Both the position numbers and the translations under genes were made by a program. 64,000 nt of DNA, taken from assembly GCA_043228905.1 (NCBI GenBank), contig JBHGNT010000015.1, forward strand, positions 13,578,001-13,642,000. Direction: 5' to 3'. Shown here one piece after another: positions 10,710-20,615 of the stretch. This stretch comes from Azolla caroliniana (lineage: Eukaryota > Polypodiophyta). Every line of letters starts with the position of its first letter. Position 1 is the first letter of the stretch. A model generated the notes under the pieces. It had not been told where the DNA came from. It searched no databases and worked only from the letters and a program-made list of their open reading frames with translations.

Positions 10710-12221
10710 CTATCTTTCATGTTCATGTTGATCTATTGGAGGAGGTTCAAGCTGAAACCTTTTCTTAAATACTTTTATCCTCTTTCTAGCTACCTCGTTT
10801 AGGATTAGTGTCCCATCCAATTCACTAAGCTTATAAGTAAAGTTATCATATACTTTTCTTACTATATAAGGCCCAAACCATCTTTTAGTGAGCTTGCGGA
10901 TGGTCCTATGTTGATTATCTAAACTGCTATCATACACGAGCACCCAATCTCCTTCTTCTATTTTCTTAGGTCGAATTCTTTGAGTTTTATCAAAACAAAT
11001 TTTATTCTTTAGTCGATCCTCCTTCAATCGTTGGGCTGCTATTTCTATATCTTCAGGTCGACGCTCTAATTGTTGAATTCGCAAAGCAAGTAATTCTTCT
11101 CTGCTCACCTCTTCTTTCCATGGAATAGATATCCATGACATAATTGATTCTTCTATCGGCATGATGGGCTTTTGGCCAAGTATCAATTCAACTGGCATGT
11201 ATCCTGTTACCGAACTATGAGTTGTTCGATCCGCCCATAGTGCATAAGGTAGCATGCGTGACCAATCTCTTATTTTACCTTTACAGCTTTTCATGATCGC
11301 CTTAACTATTGGGCTATGTCCTCTTTCAATCTTTCCATTGGCTTCTGGATTATACGCAGTTGTAAGTGATAATTTGACCCCTATTTGGCTGAAGAATTCT
11401 CTAGCTTCATCAGGGTCGAGTTCTCCTCTATCTGCAATTATTTTACCAACACACCCGTAATGACATATTACATCTTCTAACTAAAATTTACATACAGCTC
11501 TAGTTGTTTTTTGTCGTAATGGTCTTCTTTCTACTTGGTTTGTAAGGTCTTCTCTTGCTAGTACTAAATATCACATTTGACCTTCCCCAAGTGGCATTGT
11601 CACTAGATCGACCATCCATTTATAATGCATTGATGATGAATATGTTGGTTTTAGCTCATCTCGATACCAGATAGTTGAATACCTCTGGCAAACCTCACAG
11701 GTTTCCACAAATTTCGTTACATCTTTATACATAGGTGGCCACCAATACTTTTCTTTCAACTTCATAAATGTCGCCCATATGCCTCTATGTCCTGCCCACA
11801 AACTATCATGGAATTCATTAATTAATTTTCTCTTAATGTCATCCTTACAAATGACTCGAAGAGGATTTTCGGTTGGCCTTTTTGGACACCTCCATAAATG
11901 CCCTTCATGTAAAAAAAACTTGAATGCTCGTCTTCGAAATTCATTTAATTGTTTCTTTGACCATGATGGGTTGGCTTCTTGAGTCTTTAGAAAATTTCCT
12001 ATTTCTAACCATTGACCTTCATACTCTATGTCTTTGAACATTATACTTACATTAAACTCATCATGAGGCGTAATAGATTCTTGATGAGCAAATTGATGGC
12101 TTGTAGTTGCCCAGTTCTTATCTTCAGTTTGCATCACCTTTTCATTTATGAACCTTGCCCTTGACAACATATTTGCAACTGGGTTGTCTTTTCCCTTTAT
12201 ATGCAGCAATTCTGGGTTCAT
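10710..12221 (-). pseudogene. Gypsy E integrase
   Basis: The H2C2 zinc finger is visible at about 11690-11800 (HDSLWAGHRG with CEVCQRYS), followed by the catalytic core: MVDLVTMPLG, GKIIADRGELD and AYNPEANGKIERGHSP, giving the D, D and E residues. The C-terminal domain has ADRTTHSSVTGYMPVEL, RPKKIEEGDWVLVYDSS and KRWFGPYIV. The enzyme would insert the cDNA into host DNA. Stops occur between 11295 and 11571. Upstream only the tail of RNase H remains (LHIKGKDNPVANMLSR). Confidence 0.85.
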
Positions 12222-12262
12222 GGTTCACCGAAGCATTGCAATATCTGGTGTCGTGCAACTTG

Positions 12263-13530
12263 CTACCATTCCGATGAGTGGCAAACTTCCTTCATATTTT
12301 GTATTGCGTTAATTTTGATCGGTGACGGCTTCCTCCCATACCAGCCACACATATTACCAACTATTAGAACTTCGTTCTGCCCAAGGCTTGACTTTCTTCC
12401 TGGTAGTGTCAAATGTACCTGCTCAAGCTTATTTAAAATACTTTCACAATCATTAATGTGATCCATCACAGACTTTCTACAACCATTGCCAACCATAGTC
12501 TTGTCTTTCTCTCTTTCTAGGCATCCCTTAATAGGAATATCATCTAAAAATGGCATAGTTACCTTTGGGATATATTCATGTAGAACTTTGTTCATTGCAT
12601 TCATCATATGAGCAACTGAATTCGTCGCACCTTGAGGTAGAGTGCACATTCGAACCAACCCAATTGGTGTTTTCATTGTTGTGATATTGCGACTATCAAT
12701 TGCTAGTTGAAATTGGTTGTATCCTGAATATAGGTCTCCCATAGAGTAAATCGCTCTTCCAGCAAACGCTTCTGCAAATTCATCAACGATCGGTCTGATT
12801 CTCGCATTTCGGATTGTGACTTTGATGACTAGTTGTAGATCTTGAATGAATCTTAGAGAACCATCTTTCTTTGGAACTGTGAACCATCTATTGGAGTATG
12901 GTGCATTTGAAGGCTCTAAAATCTTCATCTTGACTTTATCCTTCAGCAGCTCCAACAATTGAGGTAATCGAGCCCTCGATACTGCAATAGGTTTAAAATT
13001 CCAAGGAATATGAGGGATAGTAAATATTACCATTGCCGTCACCACCTTTGGATCTACACAACCAATCTCCTCAGCTTTGAATGTGAACGCTTTCCTGGAT
13101 GCCTAAAGATCATTTCTTTGAAAGTTGCGATCTCTGATTGCAGAAGAAATTCACCCCCTCCGATTCTCAAGTTATTTATTGTCTCCGAAGTGAAGTGATG
13201 TCTGATCTTCTCTACTGGTCGAAGCATAGGCTCAGTTGTTGCTGCCTCCATCTTCTCTTCACTACCAATAGGTAATGGTACTGCAGCAGGTTTGACCTTT
13301 TTATCTATTGTTTTGTATTTTGTATTACATAAACTTTCTACTTCTTCATATTTACAATTATACCTATCAATCTCATAATACATATCAATTGAGTTTACAT
13401 GTATCTTTCTAACATTCTCATCATCTTCTTTCAAATACATTTCTAACTCTTCTAAAGTATTTGCAAAAGAAATTTCTTCCATAACACTTTCAATCTGCTC
13501 TTCCATTTCAAGTACTCCATTATCCTTCAA
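12263..13530 (-). pseudogene. Gypsy E reverse transcriptase
   Basis: Two frames cover the spacer (13054-13530; YKTIDKKVKPAAVPLP, LRIGGGEFLL) and the RT (12263-13045). RT motifs are IPHIPWNFKPI, APYSNRWFTVPKKDGSLRF, GDLYSGYNQFQLAI, CTLPQGATNS and PFLDDIPIKG (catalytic FLDD). The frame runs out after YGRKPSPIKINAI, where an internal deletion removes most of RNase H. It aligns with D (8309-9639) throughout. Confidence 0.9.
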
Positions 13531-13747
13531 TGCCTATTGAAACAGATTAACATTCTTTTTCAAGTTTCTCTTGCATTCATACATCCTAGTCACACATATA
13601 GCACCACTTTCAGAAACATGAAATGACTTATTCATATGTTGTAATGCCCTATATGAGGGTCTTTTAATAATGGGACTATTGCAACCCTCACTTGCAACAG
13701 TCCTAGTAAAAAACCTGATTATCAAAATCATCACAGTCTTTTGGTAT

Positions 13748-14035
13748 TCAATAATCACAAATCTCTTGCTTGTTCCTCTCATGATTTGGGCGAACTGTCA
13801 TAAATTGTACAGTTCGTCGTCCATCTTGGGTACGGATTTTCGTATAGGCAGAACCATTGTCGAGGACTTTGGTCTCCATCTGTACCGCTGTAATGTATGG
13901 TTGCCCCAAGATTATTGGATAGGTAGATCCTTCCTGCACAAAGAAATGTTAATCTACCTCTATATCGCCAATAGTAACCTTTACATTTGGGCATGCACCA
14001 AATAAATCTTCCGTGATTGATGTGGCGGCTTTTAC
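13748..14035 (-). pseudogene. Gypsy E protease C-terminal half
   Basis: Continuation of the polyprotein after stops: PNVKVTIGDIEVD, FFVQEGSTYPIILGQPYITA and TKVLDNGSAYTKIR align with D at 7910-8100. The region 13531-13747 between here and the RT spacer is heavily stopped. Confidence 0.75.
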
Positions 14036-15877
14036 TCACCAACCATGTTGAGTATCAATTGGCCATCTACCTTTCCTGTAAAAATCAGCACTCATTATAT
14101 TTATTTCAGAACCATGATCAATAAGTGCCATCACCGAGTCTGGAACATTTCCAATCTTCACATGATGCTCAGTAGTTGCTCTTGCCCAACATTTGCGAGA
14201 GTAGTGGCTTCTTGTCTCTGTTGAACTTATCATTGAGGTTGATGCATGTTGAGAGTCAACAATGATATTGTTCGACTCATTGCTTACCACTTCATATGCC
14301 ACCTTCGGATTTGTTTCTTTAACCTGCTCATTTACTTGCTTCTTTCTTCGCACAATATCAATTATTTCATCATGAAATTCCTTTTTTGCAATACCTAACA
14401 CTTCTCTTAGTGTAAATTCTACTCGATTGTCTAGTATTCTTGTTTCTAAAACTTTCTTTAAATCTGTATCTTTTTCAATATCAGACATTAATTTGAATGA
14501 AGGACCAGATTTACCTTTTTCGACCTTTGCGTCCATCTCTTTTCTTTTGTTGTCTCTTGTCTCATGCTTTTTGGTTGAGCCAATCTCATCATCTGGCCTT
14601 TTCCTTTTTTCTTTCACTATCACCTCATGCTCTTGGTGTTCTGCCATCTGAGCATAGACCGTCATAGCATCTACTGGAACATCCCATCCAATGTTTTTCC
14701 TTACAGAATCTCCTGCAACACGAAGGTCTTCCATCTTCATTTTTTGCTTTTGTGTGGTACTTACAACCTTCTCCCAGAATGATGATCGGGATGGCATGTC
14801 ATCGAGGCGCATTCCTGCCGTTGCCGAGTAGTACATTGCAGAAGCCTTCTTTGCTTCAGCTTCTTCAAATTTAACCTTAACACCTCCATCACCAAAGTTC
14901 TTTGTAAGTGGACTTCTAGTTTCAGTTAAATAAATGTTACCAATTTTCCAATACACCAAGTCTCGATTTTCCATGTCTTTATATTCCGCACAATCACGTA
15001 ATCGATGTTCGAGACTATCACACCACATGCATCGAGGTCGAAATGGTTCCCTTGACCTCAAAGTCTGACCATTCTCAAGCTTTGCCACTTTAATTGTTAG
15101 ATCTTTCATACTTTGAACTAAATCATCAAGCAAACACTCACTCTTAGTTTCGAACATTTCTCGTGGTTGATGAACCATCTCATGTGATGGTTCTCGACCA
15201 AGTCTTTGAACTTCGATGTTTTGCTCAAGCCGATTTGTGATTCCCCCATATGGTATTTGTAGCATTGCACCATTCCTTTGCATTCTTTTCATAAATTTAT
15301 TACAAGAATTTGTTACCTCATTCCAATCTGTAGTTATACCATCCTCAGTATTTGGTACTTCAAGCATGAATTCCAATTCTTTTCTATATCTCTTGTCAAC
15401 TGCCAGCAAAACTAAAGCAACCTTTTGCCAAGACAAAGAATTTCTTTCTTCTGGCTTTAAGTGTCCATACATCCTATCAAACTTCTTTTTTGTGTCAGCC
15501 ACAGATAACCCTTTATCTTCTTTTAAGATCCATTCATGAAATGAACGCATAGTAACTCGAGAGAAATCCTCACGAGCATATTCAGACACAAGTCCTTCTT
15601 TGAATGCATACCAATCCAAACTATGCAATGTTTGTATTTCATGAATTCTATCTCTTAATTCCATTTCCACTAATTTATAAAAGTTTGCTATCATATTGAC
15701 ATCATTCATACCAGACATTTCCATTTCATCATAATATATATTCACATACTTCGAAATATTTGTACCATAAAACATACCAATCTTCTCTTGGACTTCTCGT
15801 AAGGCATGAAATAATCGATCTTGATTAAACTTTTCAATAAACAACCTTACCAGACCCATTGTAATCATACTTGCCAT
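14036..15877 (-). CDS. Gypsy E gag-protease polyprotein (613-residue open frame)
   Basis: It starts MASMITMGLV about 45 bases inside the PBS. The gag domain spans residues about 1-250. A CCHC knuckle CMWCDSLEHRLRDC follows at about residue 290, then a charged linker (KKHETRDNKRKEM). The protease begins near residue 580 with ALIDHGSEINIMS, again DHG instead of DTG/DSG. The frame ends just after the active site; the rest of the protease (VILGQPYIT-like, about 13748-13939) is reached only through a stop and a shift. It is the longest frame of E but cannot give a full Gag-Pol. Confidence 0.8.
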   Translation of the reverse strand: MASMITMGLVRLFIEKFNQDRLFHALREVQEKIGMFYGTNISKYVNIYYDEMEMSGMNDVNMIANFYKLVEMELRDRIHEIQTLHSLDWYAFKEGLVSEYAREDFSRVTMRSFHEWILKEDKGLSVADTKKKFDRMYGHLKPEERNSLSWQKVALVLLAVDKRYRKELEFMLEVPNTEDGITTDWNEVTNSCNKFMKRMQRNGAMLQIPYGGITNRLEQNIEVQRLGREPSHEMVHQPREMFETKSECLLDDLVQSMKDLTIKVAKLENGQTLRSREPFRPRCMWCDSLEHRLRDCAEYKDMENRDLVYWKIGNIYLTETRSPLTKNFGDGGVKVKFEEAEAKKASAMYYSATAGMRLDDMPSRSSFWEKVVSTTQKQKMKMEDLRVAGDSVRKNIGWDVPVDAMTVYAQMAEHQEHEVIVKEKRKRPDDEIGSTKKHETRDNKRKEMDAKVEKGKSGPSFKLMSDIEKDTDLKKVLETRILDNRVEFTLREVLGIAKKEFHDEIIDIVRRKKQVNEQVKETNPKVAYEVVSNESNNIIVDSQHASTSMISSTETRSHYSRKCWARATTEHHVKIGNVPDSVMALIDHGSEINIMSADFYRKGRWPIDTQHGW

Positions 15878-15921
15878 GTTGATGTTGATCTTTACTTTAG
15901 ATGTCTCTTCTACTTCCCCGT

Positions 15922-15939
15922 TTCACGTCGGGTTCACCA
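15922..15939 (-). other. Primer-binding site of gypsy E, tRNA-Trp type
   Basis: The plus strand reads TTCACGTCGGGTTCACCA, an 18-base match to the 3' end of plant tRNA-Trp (recalled), five bases from the LTR end at 15945. It explains how minus-strand DNA of A, D and E is primed. Confidence 0.75.
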
Positions 15940-16591
15940 AATTGTGTCGTGGCGTGGCTTGCCTAGAAACGTAGCGTTGGGTAGACAAAAGATATCGTGA
16001 AAGTGAGGAAGGAATCACTGGGATTATGGACGAAAGAGACAAAAGAGTAGAGATAGAGTACATAGAGATCAACAAAATATGACAAGATAGGATATTGAAT
16101 GATATTTGAAGGAATAAAAGAGATTTATAATTATTTGATGAAAGAGTTACAAAAGTGGTTGTAAGCGTCAATCGCTCTTCTCTTTCTTGATAGTAGACCA
16201 CCACAATCTTCACTTCAATATTTTGATGAAGATAAGGCTTGAACCGCCTCCCTCTTGTTGAGAGTTGACCACCACGATCGCCAAGCTAGAACTCCACCTT
16301 TATGTTGAACTTCTTCCTTTCTTTCCCTATTTTATGGTATCTCTTATGTAATATATTTGATTGATATCTCATACCTCTCCCTTTTTTATCTTCTCTTTCA
16401 CCCTTTAAATAGGTGCCCCCATGCATATGATGCATTGGAGGGTACAAGACATACATGTGATGCATGATCGCCATTTGGCGTTCATGCATTGCATGTGATG
16501 CATGATAAACATCTCGCTCATTTGAGCTTTTATGTATGAAAAAATATATGCAATAACAATAAACATGAAAATATAATCTTAAAGAGAAAGA

Positions 16592-16660
16592 AAGTATCTA
16601 GCCTAATGGTAGTTCTGTTGACTTTGGTGTATGACGTTGTGGGTTCGAGTATCAAAATAC
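16592..16660 (+). other. tRNA-like module 1 in the E LTR (Pol III box A/box B)
   Basis: TAGCCTAATGGTAG (16599-16612) fits box A, and GGGTTCGAGTATC (16641-16653) fits box B, 42 bases apart as in a tRNA gene. Copies are in the other E LTRs (about 10270-10335; reversed at about 6360-6425). It has no good acceptor stem, so I call it tRNA-like, not a tRNA gene. Confidence 0.5.
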
Positions 16661-16749
16661 TATTGAATACAACATACAACTTTATTTTTATATCATAAGC
16701 AAATCCTTTATGTAATATAAAGTATGCTTTATTTTATGTATATTACTAG

Positions 16750-16810
16750 TATAGAGTAAATGGTAAGATTTAAGAGTCATAGGGTTGGGTTATTGGTTCA
16801 AGTCCTCTCT
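16750..16810 (+). other. tRNA-like module 2 in the E LTR
   Basis: GAGTAAATGGTAAG (16754-16767) resembles box A, and GGTTCAAGTCC (16795-16805) matches box B exactly, 41 bases apart. The same block is at about 10435-10490 and reversed at about 6205-6265. Its orientation is antisense to E. Confidence 0.5.
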
Positions 16811-16965
16811 TGTTCGTGTAATATATATATTTATCTATATATATCTAATATTATCATATGTGTTGTTAATATTATCTTTATATATAAGACATTTTCAAAT
16901 GTTATTCTAGTTACGTATTTATCTTATTGTAGACTTTTAATGTGAAGCTTTCGTACTTCACGACA

Positions 16966-17995
16966 GCGCCACCGCTTCTTCCATCAGTCTCTTCATTCCT
17001 CCCCGTCTGATATTCAGCTCTAGGGCTCTCCGAGTCTCGCTAACATGCACCCTCCCATTCCATAGGTACACCACATTAGCCCTTATTGCTTCTGCAAAGT
17101 CCACGCAGTCCTTCCGGACGTGACCGACCGCGTCACACCACAAGCACCGCTGCCCACCCGGAGGCCTTCGGTCGCGAGGCTACTCATTGTTGTCCCTCCT
17201 CGCTTGTGCAATATGGAGGTCTCGTACCATGTGCATCAGTTCTTCCAGAGCCGCTCTACGTGACGGGCCCTTGACCACGCCGGACGAGCCTGTCTCAAGC
17301 CAATCCCGGGTTCCCTCCTTGCGCGCCAGCGGGGGTCCCTCGAGGTTTCTTGCCGCAACCGCTCCTGCCCCCGACGAGCCCTTGTCAACCCACGCACGCC
17401 GTTTGTCGAAACGGCCGCAGACCCCTTTTACCACGGCCCAGTCGGCCGTCAGCCCAATGTGCGTCCTTAGCAGGAGACCCACTTGCTCCCAATCCCGCAC
17501 GTCCACATCTTTGACGAATAAAAGGACACGGCTCATGTCCAGTACGGTCCTATCTAGTGCCGAAAGATGTGTGAAGTGTTCCTCGAACTCCTGGAGGAGC
17601 GCCGACGCATTCCTCCCCTTTCTTGGGGTCTCTACCCAATCTATAAAGTTCCGCTTCGATAACCGAAGCGTGTCATCAAGCCTGTACCGCTCAAGGAGCC
17701 TCGCTTCGAATTCCCCCCAGGTCCGGCATCGAGCCTGCACCTCGAGCACCTCTGCGTGGATGCCCGGTCTCGCTACCCAGGAAAACCCACGTAGATGCCT
17801 CTCCCCCAGGATGTCCCTCATCACCATTTTGGCCCGATAGGGCACCAAATAACTCGTGGTGTCCTTCCCATCGAACCGGCCTATTGTGCCGACAATTGCT
17901 TCAATGGCCCTGTCGAGGGCACCCGTGCACTCGCGAGCACTTACTATCCAATCGATTCCTGTTGCCATGGCTTCGACGACCTCTAATCCCCTCAT
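16966..17995 (-). pseudogene. Gypsy D gag (N-terminal two thirds)
   Basis: It starts MRGLEVVEAM; 271 residues are open to a TAG at 17177-17179, then the same frame continues. The knuckle CLWCDAVGHVRKDC (about 17110-17150) has the CX2CX4HX4C spacing. The coding sequence ends at 16966 in EEAVA, where E is inserted; the rest of gag is at 7070 on the other strand. The first 90 residues match A gag (268-598). Gag would form the cytoplasmic particle that packages the element RNA. Confidence 0.85.
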
Positions 17996-18019
17996 TTTCG
18001 ATTCCTCTGCCGCCTTGTT

Positions 18020-18037
18020 TCACGTTGGGTTCACCAA
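18020..18037 (-). other. Primer-binding site of gypsy D, tRNA-Trp type
   Basis: The plus strand reads TTCACGTTGGGTTCACCA, one mismatch from the E site. It lies six bases from the LTR at 18044. Confidence 0.7.
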
Positions 18038-18043
18038 TTTAAT

Positions 18044-18674
18044 GTCGTGTTGTTACGCTCACGCGTATGAAATAAGGCGAGACCGCAGGGGCCCTGAACC
18101 GAGGAGCGTGAGAGAGATGAGGGAGAGAGATTCACAGGAACACAAAGAGATAGAAACAAAAGAGTCAATTCCAATAACAGTATAGATTACAGAGCTTGCA
18201 ATGTTACAACCGGCCAGCCGGTGACAGACTCAACACAGACGAACACACGCGCTAAAATACGTGGTGGAGCCTCTAACGAAAGCACGCGGGCTTACACGTA
18301 GTAGAGGCAACCAACCTAACCCAAAATCCTGGCAGAAACAACAACGACGGTGGAGGAGAGAGCTCAGTTCCCAATCCAACAACACTTCTTCCTCCCAAAA
18401 CGTGCAATCCCTAGTCAGCTCTTTTCCCCTGCTTTTATAGCACAAGGAGAGAGAGCCATTTACAGACTGTTAAATCACTGTTATTCTCTGCCCTTTTGAA
18501 CAGAAATCCTCTTCGATTCCCTACTTAAAGAATTCGTGCTACCTAGGATAATTACATCGCCAACCTGTACTTAACCATGTATGTAAATATATATCAAAAC
18601 ATGTGCCCATGTGTAAGGGTTGGTTCACGCACACCATCCACCGATTCCTCCTAGGGACGGTTTTCTTCACGACA
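18044..18674 (-). repeat. 5' LTR of gypsy D
   Basis: 631 bp, TGTCGTGTTG to CACGACA on the plus strand; homologous to 646-5384. The promoter TATA box is on the minus strand (GCTATAAAAGC, about 18430-18442). The right neighbour is the gag zinc knuckle of chromovirus L, which this element entered. Confidence 0.9.
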
Positions 18675-19696
18675 GTGGTGGACCAAGGTATATTGCAGTG
18701 AATTGCCCCCATAGGCCAAGAAGACAGGTAAACCAAATAGTTGCTAGTTCTAATTGTACTAAACCCGAGTCTATTTCAGTAGGAATATATGATAGTCCTA
18801 ATAGTTTTAATAGCCCAAATCTATCGAACAAATTTGATGTCCTTAGTCAGTTAGAAGAAGAGTTAAACGACTAAGTCCAACCAAAATAGGAGCCGTTTGG
18901 TTGGACAACCCTAGAACTATGTAGCCCATTAGTGGTTCCATTCCTTGTAAGCAAGTTAGCATTGTGTTCTTAGCCCAAGTAACAGTTACTACTAAAAGTA
19001 CCTCTCCAATACATGTCTCAGCACTCTTAAATTTGGGAGCTAATTCTTGCTTCATGGATAGGAATTTTGCCCAAGCTCATCAGATATCCCTAAGAAAACT
19101 CCTGTGTCCAGCCTTTGTAGTAGTCATTAATGGTCATCCCATTCCTTCCGGAAATATCATGGAAGAGTCAAAGCCCGTTTATATTGTCCTAGATAATTTA
19201 GCGTGTGTAGTATTATTTAATATAATTAGTATCCCAAAACATCCCATTGTTTTGGGATTACCATGGTTCGAATTACATAACCTAGACATAGATTGGAGAA
19301 CAAGAGAAATCCGATATCGAAAAACCCGAGGATCTACTCATAAGATTGCAACCATTTTGCTACATCAGTTGCATGAGGAAGGACGCAAGGAAGAAATGTT
19401 TCTCTCCGCAGTATCAGTAAAACCCTCCAACACCACTAAAGAGGAGTCCACAGTTCAACTTCCAAAGAAGTATCGTCATTATGTTGATGTGTTCGATAAA
19501 GTACAAGCCAATACCCTTCCTCACCATCAACCATATGATTGCCCCATCGATTTACAACCGGGAAAAGAGCCACCATGGGGACAGATGTACAATTTTTCAC
19601 CAACCGAGCTAGAAGTCCTTCGAGCCTATATATAGGAGAATTTGGCACATGGTTTCATTCGATATTCCAAATCTCTAACCGGCACACCCATTTTCA
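18675..19696 (+). pseudogene. Chromovirus gypsy L: gag end, protease, start of RT
   Basis: It begins inside a gag knuckle (GGPRYIAVNCPHR, with Tyr for the usual His). The frame 18964-19635 holds the protease (ALLNLGANSCFMD, where catalytic Asp is Asn and Ser is Leu; HPIVLGLPWFELHNLDIDW) and the RT N-terminus (KYRHYVDVF, YDCPIDLQPGKEPPWG, LEVLRAYI, then a TAG). The next residues, ENLAHGFIRYSKS, run to GTPIF at about 19695, where copia J starts. The RT core is missing: L resumes only at the thumb near 29957. The protease could not be active. Confidence 0.85.
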
Positions 19697-19703
19697 ACAG
19701 TAG

Positions 19704-20615
19704 TTGAAATCAGAAAATTCGACAACAAAAACTTTGCCTTGTGGAAGGACATGATGCAGGATGTGCTGATCATTCAAAGACAGGTCGAAGCCATTCAGCA
19801 CAGCGAAAAACCTGCTTCAATGACAGCCGAGGAGTGGAGATCAACGAACAAAATCGCACGCTCCATCATCTGAATGAATCTGGTCGAAAACGTATATTTC
19901 AGCATGGTGAAAGAGACGACAACGTTCTCATTGTGGGAGAAGCTATAGGCCGTTTATGAAAAGAAGTCCTCATCTTCAAAACTGATTTTGATCAAACAAT
20001 TGTTCAACATGAAGATGTGAGAAACCGATCTGGCAACCTCCCACATCAACACCTTCAGCCGGGTGGTGTCTGAGCTCTCGTCACAAGGGATCAACTTCGA
20101 AGAAGAAGTGAAAGCCCTTGCCCTCCTATTCTGCATGACATACACCAATAGCCGACCGATCCTAAACTTGGACGAAATAATCGGCCTAGTCCTCACAGAG
20201 GACATCAGGCGAAAATCGATGGGACGAACCATCGATGAATCGGCAGAAGCCCATCACTCGACCAAGTCGTTCGACTGACAGCGAGTCGTTCGACCAAGTC
20301 GACACTACAGCTGATCGAAAACAAGCGGAGACCAACAATGGTTGAAGTTGAAAACGGGCCAATCAAGCAAGTACTACACACACTACAGGAAAGTTGGCCA
20401 CAATGTTTCCAACTACTGGTCATTAAAAAGAAAAGAGAGTGGTTGGCCATTCGAGCGGAATCGGGGACGTTTTGACTCGGACCACTCTCCAGTTGGCAAC
20501 CAGATCAACATTGCCGACACCCGATCCGAAGAAATCCTCTCCTTAGAGGACTCAATGATAAGAGAAGTCCTCTATAGTGCACAAGTTGCAAACATGTGAC
20601 TACTAGACTTTGGCG
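19704..20615 (+). pseudogene. Copia J gag and degenerate knuckle
   Basis: VEIRKFDNKNFALWK is the typical copia gag start (compare IRKFDGSNFALWK in element I). WEKL, VYEKKSSS and RRKSMGR follow. The knuckle survives only as YTHYRKVGHNVSNYW with all Cys lost. Stops occur at about 19871, 19945 and 20276. Confidence 0.8.

Larger units (their letters stand above)
9640..16965 (-). mobile_element. Gypsy element E, two LTRs, degenerate
   Basis: A complete Ty3/gypsy unit on the minus strand: 5' LTR 15945-16965, PBS, gag-protease frame 14036-15877, RT 12263-13045, integrase 10710-12221, purine tract, 3' LTR 9640-10669. It was inserted in the gag of D. The 4-bp duplication GCGC is found at 16966 and at 7070, not at 9639, because of a later inversion. 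The RNase H core is deleted at about 12222-12262 and there are many stops. The LTRs differ by substitutions and by indels (about 30 bp missing near 16170, about 35 bp extra near 16465), so it is fairly old. Confidence 0.9.
15945..16965 (-). repeat. 5' LTR of gypsy E
   Basis: 1021 bp, TGTCGTGG to CACGACA (plus strand). Its right edge is followed by GCGC, the target duplication also present at 7070. It contains two tRNA-like modules in the plus orientation, antisense to the element: 16592-16660 and 16750-16810 (listed separately). Repeated ATGCAT motifs lie near 16420-16510. Confidence 0.9.
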
